A DNA stretch of 55,098 bases from Rhodobium orientis (GTDB taxonomy: Bacteria; Pseudomonadota; Alphaproteobacteria; Rhizobiales; Rhodobiaceae). The notes beneath the pieces are model-generated. The model was given only the letters and a program-made list of their open reading frames with translations, did not search any database and was not told the origin of the DNA. The translations under genes and the position numbers were made by a program. Positions 24,778-32,239 of this stretch are shown piece after piece. Each line of letters starts with the position of its first letter. Position 1 is the stretch's first letter. The stretch is taken from the NCBI RefSeq assembly GCF_003258835.1, contig NZ_NPEV01000038.1, forward strand, positions 1 to 55,098, given 5' to 3'.

Positions 24778-25649
24778 CGGGCCTCCCGGCACCCGGGCCG
24801 CGGATGCGGCAGGCCGCCGGCGCGATCGGCCTGTTGCTTGCCGCATCCGTTGCCGGCGCCCACCCCGCCGCGGCGGAGGACGCAGCTCAGAAAAAGATGG
24901 TCACGGTTTCGGGCCAGCAGGTCGAGGAGATCATGTCCGGCATCCTTGCCGGCTATTTGAGCGAGGACGAGCGCCTCGACAGCAAACGCTTCGTGCCGCC
25001 GGCGCCCGCAGAAGGCTCTGCCCGGCAGAAGCTGGACGCGGCCTGGTCCGCGTCAATGCTGAAGCTGAAGGACAGTCCGCGCTGGGAAATCGCGACACGC
25101 GATGCCGCCTATTTTCCCGGAGCGGCCGATACGTTCTCCTGTGCCCTCGGCATCCGCATCAGCGAAGAGACCACGCCGGCGCTCTATCTCTTGTTGTGGC
25201 GCAGCCTGACCGATATCGGCCTCGCCACCTACACCGCCAAGAACGCCTACGCCCGTGAGCGGCCCTTCATGGCGAACGACAAGCCGGTGTGTACGCCCGA
25301 GATCCAAGAGGGGATGCGCAAGGACGGCTCCTACCCCTCCGGCCATACCGCCTATGGCTGGGGCTGGGCGCTGATCCTTACCGAACTGGCCCCCGACCGG
25401 GCCGAGGAGATCCTTGCCCGCGGCCGCGCCTATGGCGAGAGCCGCAGCGTCTGCAATGTCCATTGATATTCCGACGTGGTCGCCGGCCGAATGGTCGGGG
25501 CCGGTGCGGTGGCAAGGTTGCATGCCGAACCGGAGTTTCTGGCAGCGAGGGAGGCTGCCCGCAAGGATATCGCCAAGGCGCGGGAGGATGGCCAGGTGCC
25601 GACGCGCGACTGCGCCCTGGAGGCGTCCGTGCTGGCGCCGTCGCCATGA
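24774..25649 (+). pseudogene. Class A acid phosphatase (PAP2 superfamily), interrupted by TGA in the active-site motif
   Basis: The frame encodes a periplasmic acid phosphatase: signal region GAIGLLLAASVAGAHPAAA, motif 1 KNAYARERPF, motif 2 YPSGHTAYGWGW, then SRSVCNVH, where the frame stops at TGA (25464-25466). The same frame continues YSDVVAGRMVGAGAVARLHA for 60 more codons to TGA 25647-25649. Class A enzymes have H-W-x-S-D here, so TGA sits exactly where the Trp codon TGG is expected, a one-base change. The short product (230 residues) would lack the catalytic Asp. I read this as a recent nonsense mutation; a sequencing error or readthrough cannot be excluded. It is coupled to the DUF1254 gene and followed by an outer-membrane protein. 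Confidence 0.82.
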
Positions 25650-25776
25650 CATGCCGGCCGAATACGTGCGGCATCGATTCCAGGCGCCGCAATCAGCAAT
25701 AGTGATGTTCTCACGCTACAGGCGATGTCCGATACGGCGGCGTAGCGAGCACAGGACGGGACGGGGGAAACGAGCC

Positions 25777-26586
25777 ATGACGACGACGCGAGGCCGGCTG
25801 ACCGGCCGCTTTCTTTCATGCGCCCTTGCGGCTTCGCTCTGCGCAGCATCGCCGGCATTCGCGGCGGATTTCGCGACCGAAGGCGCCGCTCCGCCCCCCG
25901 CGGAAGAGACCCTTCCCGGCTGGCAGTTCACCATCGCCCCCTATTTCTGGGGCGCGGGCGTCACGGGCGACATCGCGCAGTTCGGGCTGCCGACCACCCG
26001 CATCGACCAGTCGTTCAGCGAAATCCTCGATTCCCTGGAGTTCGCCGGCATGATCGTCGGCGAGGCGCGCTACGGGCCTTACAGCGTCTCGACCGATCTC
26101 AGCTATGTGCAGACCTCGGAGAGCGAACGCACCCCGCTCGGCCTCCTCGCCCGGCGGGTCCGGGTCACCAGCAAGTCCCTCAGATGGGCGACGCTTGCCG
26201 GCTATACGGTCTATGAGGACGCGCGTATCAGGCTCGATGCCAAGGCCGGCGTACAGCTTTCCCAGGTGGAGACGCGGATCAGGGTTTCCGGCGGCCTCCT
26301 CGGCACCCGGACCCGGACCGACGACGCGACGTGGGTCGATGGCCTCGCCGGCCTCCGAGCCCGGATCGCCCTCAGCGAGAGATTCTATCTGACCGCCTGG
26401 GGCTATGCCGGTGCCGGCGGGTCCGATTTCGCCTGGGATGCGCTCGCCGGCGCGGGCTACAATTTCACGCCGAACACCTCGGCCTTTCTCGGCTACCGCG
26501 GCAACGGCGTCGACTACCGCGACGGCGGCTTCGTCTATGACGTCGTCCAGCACGGCCCGGTCGCCGGCCTCGTCTTCCGGTTCTAG
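25777..26586 (+). CDS. Outer-membrane beta-barrel protein
   Basis: 269 residues. Signal peptide (FLSCALAASLCAASPAFAAD), then GWQFTIAPYFWGAGVTGDI, a common start of small Hyphomicrobiales outer-membrane proteins. Alternating aromatic and small residues form about eight to ten strands (YGPYSVSTDLSYVQT, FYLTAWGYAGAGGSDF, YNFTPNTSAFLGYRG). The chain ends in VAGLVFRF with terminal Phe, the usual BAM signal. The ATG at 25777 has GGGG-rich upstream sequence. It may share function with the secreted proteins encoded just before it. Confidence 0.83.
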   Translation: MTTTRGRLTGRFLSCALAASLCAASPAFAADFATEGAAPPPAEETLPGWQFTIAPYFWGAGVTGDIAQFGLPTTRIDQSFSEILDSLEFAGMIVGEARYGPYSVSTDLSYVQTSESERTPLGLLARRVRVTSKSLRWATLAGYTVYEDARIRLDAKAGVQLSQVETRIRVSGGLLGTRTRTDDATWVDGLAGLRARIALSERFYLTAWGYAGAGGSDFAWDALAGAGYNFTPNTSAFLGYRGNGVDYRDGGFVYDVVQHGPVAGLVFRF

Positions 26587-26644
26587 AGCGTTTCGGTAAT
26601 CGCGCGAGACACTCTAGAATTTCTCAGCCTCGCCCCGAAGCGAC

Positions 26645-27190
26645 CTAGAGAAAAACCTGATCGGGCATTTGCTTGGCGTAGTTCCATTCCAGCCGGACCC
26701 CGGCGGACTGGCCGCGGCGCCAGACGATGACGCCTTTGACCGGCCGGTTGAGGGCGGCGATCTTGATGCAGACCTCGTCCGGCAGCGTATGCGGGTCGGG
26801 GATCTGCAGGCGGCAGCCGGACTGGCTGGCATTGGTGATCACGACGTCCTGGCGCCAGGTGATGTCGCGGTCGGAGACGATGGCCTTGATGTTGACGTCG
26901 ACGCGCTTTTCCTTGCGCTTGTCGTTGGCCGGCTGGGCGTCCCAGACGAAATTGACGCCGATCGCCCGGTCCTTGCGCCAGGCGATGCGGCCGTTCAGCA
27001 TCTGCTCGAAATTGTCGAACTGCAGGCTGACATCCGTCGACAGCGGCAGCGGTTTCAGCAGTTCGAGCCGGCAGCCGGACTTGGAAATGTTGCGGACCTT
27101 CGCCCGGACGCTACGCAGATTGGAGCGGTCCAGGACGGACACCGGGAAAGGCGATGTGGAAATGCGTGGGCTGCCGCGCTGTTCCAACAT
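26645..27190 (-). CDS. Tandem PilZ-domain protein
   Basis: 181 residues made of two PilZ domains. Both carry the c-di-GMP binding signature: RGSPR plus NISKSG in the first (about residues 5-80), RKEKR plus NASQSG in the second (about 92-175). Each ends with the typical strand pair before a Trp-Arg segment (IAWRKDRAIGVNF; IVWRRGQSAGVRL). It is probably a soluble c-di-GMP receptor. It stands alone, with an AT-rich promoter region of about 200 bp upstream. Confidence 0.88.
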   Translation of the reverse strand: MLEQRGSPRISTSPFPVSVLDRSNLRSVRAKVRNISKSGCRLELLKPLPLSTDVSLQFDNFEQMLNGRIAWRKDRAIGVNFVWDAQPANDKRKEKRVDVNIKAIVSDRDITWRQDVVITNASQSGCRLQIPDPHTLPDEVCIKIAALNRPVKGVIVWRRGQSAGVRLEWNYAKQMPDQVFL

Positions 27191-27451
27191 TCTTGGTCTT
27201 CACATGCTTCAGAGAAATGTCAGTTACTTGTAACACCAGTGCATTTAAAAATGTATAAACTGAATCTCCGTGCGCCGGACTACAAAAGCGATTTTTTAGG
27301 CGCCGACTCCGAAGATCTTAAGCTTTCCAGTCCGTAAAGGTGATTTTTCAACTTTTCTCGATTGATCGCGCTCGCGAGAACGCCCCATTTTATTCCGGTT
27401 ATTGCATACAACCGGTCGACTAACTTGGTAATTCTAACAGGCTGGCAATGG

Positions 27452-28738
27452 TTACATCTGCGACGGCAACAGCAGGACCAGCACCGGGAAGGCCAGGATC
27501 AGGCCGATACGGACGAAATCGACGGCAACGAACGGCAAGAGCCCGGAGAAGATGGTCCTTAGGCTGACGTCGCGGGTCACCGATTTCAGTACGAAGGCGT
27601 TCATGCCGACCGGCGGAGTGATGTAGCTGACCTCGGTGACGATGACGACGAAGATGCCGAACCAGATGAGGTCGAAGCCGGCCGCCTCCACCACCGGATA
27701 GAAGATCGGCACGGTCAGCGTGATCATCGACAACCCTTCCAGCAGGCAGCCGAGGACCACGTAGATCATCAGGATGACGAGGATGATGGCGTAGGGGTCG
27801 GAGCCGAAGATCGTCAGCGCGTCCTGCAGGTCGCGGGTCATGCCGGACAGGTTCACATAGTTGGTGAACGTCAGCGCGCCGAACAGGATGAAGAACATCA
27901 TCGCGGTCGTCTTGGCGGTCTCGTAGAGCGTGCGGAAGGTGTCGATGAGCCGGAACCGGCCCTGCAGGAACGACAGCACCATGGCACCGGCGGCCCCCAT
28001 GCCGGCGGATTCCGTCGGCGTGAAGACGCCGAAATAGATGCCGCCCATGACGAAGGCAAAGAGCAGGAGCGCGCCCGCCGTGCCCTTCAGCGCCCGGATG
28101 CGATCGATCAGCGGCAGCTTCGGCTCGGTCGGCAGGGTGACGCCGCGGATTCGGACCGAGATCATCACCGCGACGATGTAGCCGGCGATGCCGATCAGGC
28201 CCGGCACGAGGCCGGCGAGGAACAGCTTGCCGATGTCCTGCTGCGTCATGATTCCGTAGAAGACGAGGATCACCGACGGCGGGATGAGGATGCCGAGGGT
28301 GCCGCCGGCGGCGATCGAGGCCGTCGACAGCCCGTCCGGATAGCCGTAGCGGCGCATCGAGGGCAGCGAGATCTTCGACATGGTCGCCGCGGTTGCCAGC
28401 GACGAGCCGCAGACGGAGGAGAACCCGCCGCAGGCGATCACGGTCGCCATGGCCAGGCCGCCGCGGCGATGGCGCAGCCAGGCATTGGCGGCGTTGTAGA
28501 GGTTTTCCGCAATGCCGGACTGGACGACGAAATTCCCCATCATCAGGAACAGCGGCAGGATCGACAGGGAATAGGTGCGGCTGTTGTCGAAGAAGGTCTG
28601 GCCGAGCAGCGTCAGCGCCGGCTCCAGCCCGATGATGGAGACGACGCCGACCGTGCCGACCAGCGCCAGGGCAAAGGAGATCGGCACGCCGAGGAGCATC
28701 AAGGCAAAAAGGACAAGGCTACCGATCGGCCAGCTCAT
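27452..28738 (-). CDS. dctM: TRAP transporter large permease (DctM)
   Basis: 428-residue membrane subunit of a TRAP carboxylate importer with about 12 hydrophobic segments. It begins MSWPIGSLVLFALMLLGVPISFALA, and has the family segments GGFSSVCGSSLATAATMSKIS, AAGGTLGILIPPSVILVFYG and EVSYITPPVGMNAFVLKSV. The ATG at 28738 fits the family N-terminus. It lies 35 bp after dctQ in the order dctP-dctQ-dctM. Confidence 0.95.
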   Translation of the reverse strand: MSWPIGSLVLFALMLLGVPISFALALVGTVGVVSIIGLEPALTLLGQTFFDNSRTYSLSILPLFLMMGNFVVQSGIAENLYNAANAWLRHRRGGLAMATVIACGGFSSVCGSSLATAATMSKISLPSMRRYGYPDGLSTASIAAGGTLGILIPPSVILVFYGIMTQQDIGKLFLAGLVPGLIGIAGYIVAVMISVRIRGVTLPTEPKLPLIDRIRALKGTAGALLLFAFVMGGIYFGVFTPTESAGMGAAGAMVLSFLQGRFRLIDTFRTLYETAKTTAMMFFILFGALTFTNYVNLSGMTRDLQDALTIFGSDPYAIILVILMIYVVLGCLLEGLSMITLTVPIFYPVVEAAGFDLIWFGIFVVIVTEVSYITPPVGMNAFVLKSVTRDVSLRTIFSGLLPFVAVDFVRIGLILAFPVLVLLLPSQM

Positions 28739-28773
28739 GGCGTCGTTTCCAGGCGTTCGGCTTCGCTGCGGCG

Positions 28774-29313
28774 TCAGCCGGAGCGTGCCGTCAGCGCATT
28801 CCTGAGAGTGATGAGGGCGGCAGCCGCCGTACAGGCCGCGCACAGGAAGGTCAATGGCGCGACGGGCAGGCGCAGGCTCACCGTCACCTCGTGATAGCCG
28901 GCGATCGCCTCACCATAGACGGCGAGCCGCCAGGCGACGACGGCAAGCACCGCCGCCGAGGCGAGATTGACGACGACGAGCCGGGCCGGGTGCACCCACG
29001 CCGGCATGTGCTCCACCGCAAGGTCGATGGTGACGTGCTGGTCGTCGAGGCAGACGGCCGGCAGGCCGATGAAGATGACCGCGGCAAGCAGCAGGCCGGT
29101 GATCTCCGTCGCCCCCTGCAGCGGGCTGTCGAGCAGGTAGCGGCCGGCGACGTCGATGACCGTGACCAGCATCAACGCCACCAGCAGCACGCCGCAGATC
29201 GCGGCCAGCGCCTTGTGCACCGGCGTCATCGGGGCTGACGTGGCCATGGTGCCCGGTCCAAGGGGGCGGACGTCCGGCGCCCGCCCCGTATCCGGCGCCT
29301 CAAACCGGCTCAT
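28774..29313 (-). CDS. dctQ: TRAP transporter small permease (DctQ)
   Basis: 179 residues with four membrane segments, typical of DctQ. The segment VIDVAGRYLLDSPLQGATEITGLL holds the conserved region between helices 1 and 2. The ATG overlaps the dctP stop codon (ATGA), so translation is coupled; an internal ATG at 29247 would remove a hydrophilic N-terminal extension of 22 residues. Confidence 0.9.
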   Translation of the reverse strand: MSRFEAPDTGRAPDVRPLGPGTMATSAPMTPVHKALAAICGVLLVALMLVTVIDVAGRYLLDSPLQGATEITGLLLAAVIFIGLPAVCLDDQHVTIDLAVEHMPAWVHPARLVVVNLASAAVLAVVAWRLAVYGEAIAGYHEVTVSLRLPVAPLTFLCAACTAAAALITLRNALTARSG

Positions 29314-30356
29314 TCGCCGCTCGATTCCTTGTCGATCTCCTGCATCAGCATGTCGACGGCGGCCTCCACGTCGATGCCGGTCTCTGCCGCCTCGGCGAGC
29401 TTGGCGTCGACCACCGGATCGAGCTTGTCCGTAATCGCCTCGACCTGGGCGTCGCTCGCCTCCAGGATCTTGATCTTGCCGTCCATGGCCTTGCGGCCGG
29501 CATCGTCGGCATCGTCCCACATCTTGCCGGCAAGGCGTGCCAGGGCCTCGCCGGAGACCTTTTCGATGGCGGCCTTGTCCGCGTCGGACAGGCTCTCCCA
29601 CTTGGCCTTGTTCATGACGACGAAGAAGGAGGTGTTGTAGAGGCCGCCGGGGACCGTCAGGGCGGTATCCAGCAGCGGGATCAGCTTGAAGAAGGCAACG
29701 GACTCGAACGGAAACAGGATGCCGTCGGCGACGCCGGCGGACAGCAGTTCGTAGGTCTTGGACGACGGCCCCTCGACCGGCACGGTGCCGAGCGCCTTGG
29801 CGATCTCGCTGACGATGCCGCCGCCGACGCGCATCTTGGCGCCCTCGATGCCGGCCATGGTGGCAAGGTTGCGGTCCTTGGCGAAGATGACGCCCGGCCC
29901 GTGGGTGAAGACGCCGAGCACCTTGACCTGGTCGTACTCGCCGGCATCGCGCAGCATTGTGTCGAAGACGCGCCAGTAGGCGACGGAAATCGGCTCGGCG
30001 CGGTCGCCGAGGAACGGGATTTCGGCGATGTTCTTGGTCTTGAAGCGGCCCGGATTGTAGCCCTGGACGCCATAGGTGATGTCGGCAACGCCGTTGACGG
30101 CGAAATCGAAATGGGCGGCCGGCGGCCCGAGCGGCGCCGGCAGGATGTTGACCGTGACCCGGCCCTCGGTCGCCTCCTCGATCGACTTTGCGTAGGGCAC
30201 CATGGCGTTCTTCATCAAGGGATGGGCCATCGGCAGCCAGTTGGCCATGGTCAGCGTGGTCTCGGCGGCGGCCGCCGGAAGCGACAGGGCGCCGCTCGCC
30301 AGGGTGCCGGCCGTCAGGACGCCGGCAATGAGGCGCGAAAGGTCTCGAAAGTGCAT
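29310..30356 (-). CDS. dctP: TRAP transporter periplasmic binding protein (DctP)
   Basis: 348-residue solute receptor. Signal peptide ending LSLPAAAAE, mature start TTLTMANWLPMAHPLMKNAM. The family core is recognisable in ALGTVPVEGPSSKTYELLSAGVADGILFPFE, and the conserved Arg in GAKMRVGG probably binds the substrate carboxylate. The ATG at 30356 has GGAG upstream. Substrate unknown. It is divergent from a MarR regulator, and the 183-bp gap carries phased ATTTT repeats. Confidence 0.93.
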   Translation of the reverse strand: MHFRDLSRLIAGVLTAGTLASGALSLPAAAAETTLTMANWLPMAHPLMKNAMVPYAKSIEEATEGRVTVNILPAPLGPPAAHFDFAVNGVADITYGVQGYNPGRFKTKNIAEIPFLGDRAEPISVAYWRVFDTMLRDAGEYDQVKVLGVFTHGPGVIFAKDRNLATMAGIEGAKMRVGGGIVSEIAKALGTVPVEGPSSKTYELLSAGVADGILFPFESVAFFKLIPLLDTALTVPGGLYNTSFFVVMNKAKWESLSDADKAAIEKVSGEALARLAGKMWDDADDAGRKAMDGKIKILEASDAQVEAITDKLDPVVDAKLAEAAETGIDVEAAVDMLMQEIDKESSGE

Positions 30357-30408
30357 TTCAAATGCTCCTTTACTGGACAGGGTGCTTTTCTGATGGGGCC
30401 GCCTGTTG

Positions 30409-30474
30409 ATTTTGCCGGCAAGCGGCCAATTTTCGAAGGAAGGGGTCGATTTTCCGAAGGGGCGGAAGGATTTA
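30409..30474. promoter_or_regulatory. Phased ATTTT repeats between dctP and marR
   Basis: ATTTTGCCGG (30409), ATTTTCGAAGG (30429) and ATTTTCCGAAGG (30449) recur exactly every 20 bp, with ATTTAC at 30470. Such spacing is two helical turns, so the sites lie on one DNA face. Possible operators for the MarR protein at 30540; the identity of the binding protein is inferred. Confidence 0.4.
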
Positions 30475-30539
30475 CCCCGCCCCGCAGCCCGCCGCAGCAG
30501 CGTTCTCTTGCACCGGATGCCGCGCACAACTCCAGGACG

Positions 30540-31019
30540 ATGTCGCCCATGTCCTTTCCCGACGTGCAAAAACCCGCAAGGGACGAGCCGCCTTTCCAAA
30601 AAGCGGACTGGCCGTTCTACTGGATCACCCAGGTGTCGGCCCGCTACTACCAACTGATGGAGAAGTCGCTGAAGCCGATGGGGCTGGACGTCGCCCAATG
30701 GCGGGTGCTGATGTCGCTTTACGAGGGTGATGCCCTCAGCATCAGCGAGATCGCCGACTTCTGCATCATCAAGCTGAACACGACCACCAAGATCATCCAG
30801 CGGATGACGGCCGAGGGGCTCGTCACCTGCCGGCCGCGCAAGACCGACGGCCGGGTGACGGAGGTGTTGATCACGGACAAGGGCAACCGGCTGCGGCGCC
30901 AGGGGCGGAGCGTCGCGAACGGCATCTTCGAACGGTCGTTCGCCTCGCTCGGCGGCGAGGATATTCGGATGCTGAACCATATGCTGGAGCAGGTCTTTCA
31001 CAACCTGGACGCCGACTAG
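30540..31019 (+). CDS. MarR-family regulator (of the TRAP operon)
   Basis: 159-residue winged-helix regulator: FYWITQVSARYYQLMEKSLKPMGLDVAQWRVLMSLYEG, recognition helix region LSISEIADFCIIKLNTTTKIIQRM, wing RPRKTDGRVTEVLITDKG. The ATG at 30540 or 30549 may be used. It is divergent from dctPQM, the usual layout for a local regulator that senses the transported compound. Confidence 0.9.
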   Translation: MSPMSFPDVQKPARDEPPFQKADWPFYWITQVSARYYQLMEKSLKPMGLDVAQWRVLMSLYEGDALSISEIADFCIIKLNTTTKIIQRMTAEGLVTCRPRKTDGRVTEVLITDKGNRLRRQGRSVANGIFERSFASLGGEDIRMLNHMLEQVFHNLDAD

Positions 31020-31172
31020 GGTCCGTTGACGATCATCGCACGGGCTGCGTTGGCCGCACGCGGCGGCAAGCTTCGCCCGTTTCCCGCCCGACATCAAGCC
31101 GGCCCTCCGCCCCGGCCGCCCGGTTGAGGCGGCACCGCGCAGCAGTGGATGCGGCGCCCCACGTGCCGGGCG

Positions 31173-31934
31173 TCAGCCCTGTGCCAGGTGGGTGCGCGGA
31201 TCGGGAATGACGACGATCTTGGCGCCCGGCTGGACCCGGTTGTAGAGGTCGATCACGTCCTGGTTCCACAGCCGGATGCAGCCCGACGAGACGGCGCGCC
31301 CGATGGAGTTCTGCTGGTTGGTGCCGTGGATGCGGTAGAGTGTGTCCTTGCCGTCCTCGAAGATGTAGAGGGCGCGGGCACCGAGCGGATTGTCGAGGCC
31401 CGGGTCCATGCCGTCCTCATATTTGGCGAGCCGCGGCTGGCGCTGGATCATCTCCTTGGGCGGCGTCCATTTCGGCCATTTCTGCTTCCACGCGACCTTG
31501 GCCGAGCCGGACCAGGAAAAGCCCGCCTTGCCGACGCCAATGCCGTAACGGATGGCCTTGCCGCGCGGCAGCACCAGGTAGAGGAACTTGTTCGGGGTGT
31601 CGACGATCAGCGTGCCCGGCTTTTCTTCGGTCTCGTAGCGTACGACCTGGCGCTGGAACTGGCGCGGCGTTCCGCCGGTGCGGATCGCCGGCAGTTCGAA
31701 GTCCTCGTCGATCCGGGCGGTGTACATGTCCGGGCCGAAGTCGAGCCCGGCGACCAGAGCGGGGTGATAGGTGCCGACGGTCTGGCAGCCGGCAAGGACA
31801 CCGGCAAGCGACAGCGCGGCGATCCCCGTCCGGAGCCACGAGGGCACCGCTCCAAGGCTGCGGAAGTGGAACGATTTCGTCACCTGACCGGTCTCCGTCT
31901 GGGGAAGGTCGGCGGGCCTTGCCCAAACCGACAT
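31173..31934 (-). CDS. L,D-transpeptidase (YkuD family) lipoprotein
   Basis: 253 residues. N-terminal lipobox SLAGVLAGC. The YkuD domain starts near residue 105 (GTLIVDTPNKFLYLVLPRG) and ends with the catalytic motif IHGTNQQNSIGRAVSSGCIR, with the nucleophile Cys219. Such enzymes form 3-3 cross-links in peptidoglycan or attach outer-membrane proteins to it. A GTG at codon 18 (before TKSFHF) is a possible alternative start with a better ribosome site. Convergent to the MarR gene, divergent to the TadG-like gene. Confidence 0.92.
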   Translation of the reverse strand: MSVWARPADLPQTETGQVTKSFHFRSLGAVPSWLRTGIAALSLAGVLAGCQTVGTYHPALVAGLDFGPDMYTARIDEDFELPAIRTGGTPRQFQRQVVRYETEEKPGTLIVDTPNKFLYLVLPRGKAIRYGIGVGKAGFSWSGSAKVAWKQKWPKWTPPKEMIQRQPRLAKYEDGMDPGLDNPLGARALYIFEDGKDTLYRIHGTNQQNSIGRAVSSGCIRLWNQDVIDLYNRVQPGAKIVVIPDPRTHLAQG

Positions 31935-32239
31935 GGATGGGAGTACTTATCTCCACCCGCGCGCCGGGGCAATTCACATTAAGAACAGGCCGGGAGACTG
32001 TTGCCGCGCGGCAACGGACCGCCGTTCGGCCAAGGGCGCGTGGAGCGGACTGGAGATCGGCCCGCGGCCGCCCGTTCTCTATTCGTTCGATTATACCTTT
32101 TGTTTTCCGTACAAATTGAAAGCGTTCCAGAGAGTGTCCGTTAACCTTTTGCGTTATCGAAATATTTGACAGAACCGGTGCATTCTTTTCCGCGAAAAAG
32201 CCGCAACGGGCGGGGAGCCGGCGGCGATAGGAAACGAGA
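31935..32239. other. Divergent control region between L,D-transpeptidase and TadG-like genes
   Basis: 305 bp. The right part (32080-32175) is AT-rich and includes TTGAAA (32116-32121) as a possible -35 box for the TadG-like gene. A lone CtrA-like half-site GTTAACC occurs at 32140-32146 but without a second half at N7. No gene is visible. Confidence 0.35.

Noticed and set aside
24774-25649. Selenocysteine at the in-frame TGA of the acid phosphatase
   Set aside because: The family has Trp at this place, not Cys, and no SECIS-like hairpin is evident directly after the TGA.
26587-26644. Terminator between the outer-membrane barrel and PilZ genes
   Set aside because: The CTAGA-containing segments do not form a stable GC-rich hairpin followed by a T-tract.
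32140-32146. CtrA site upstream of the TadG-like gene
   Set aside because: Only one half-site (GTTAACC) is present; no TTAA follows at the required 7-bp spacing.
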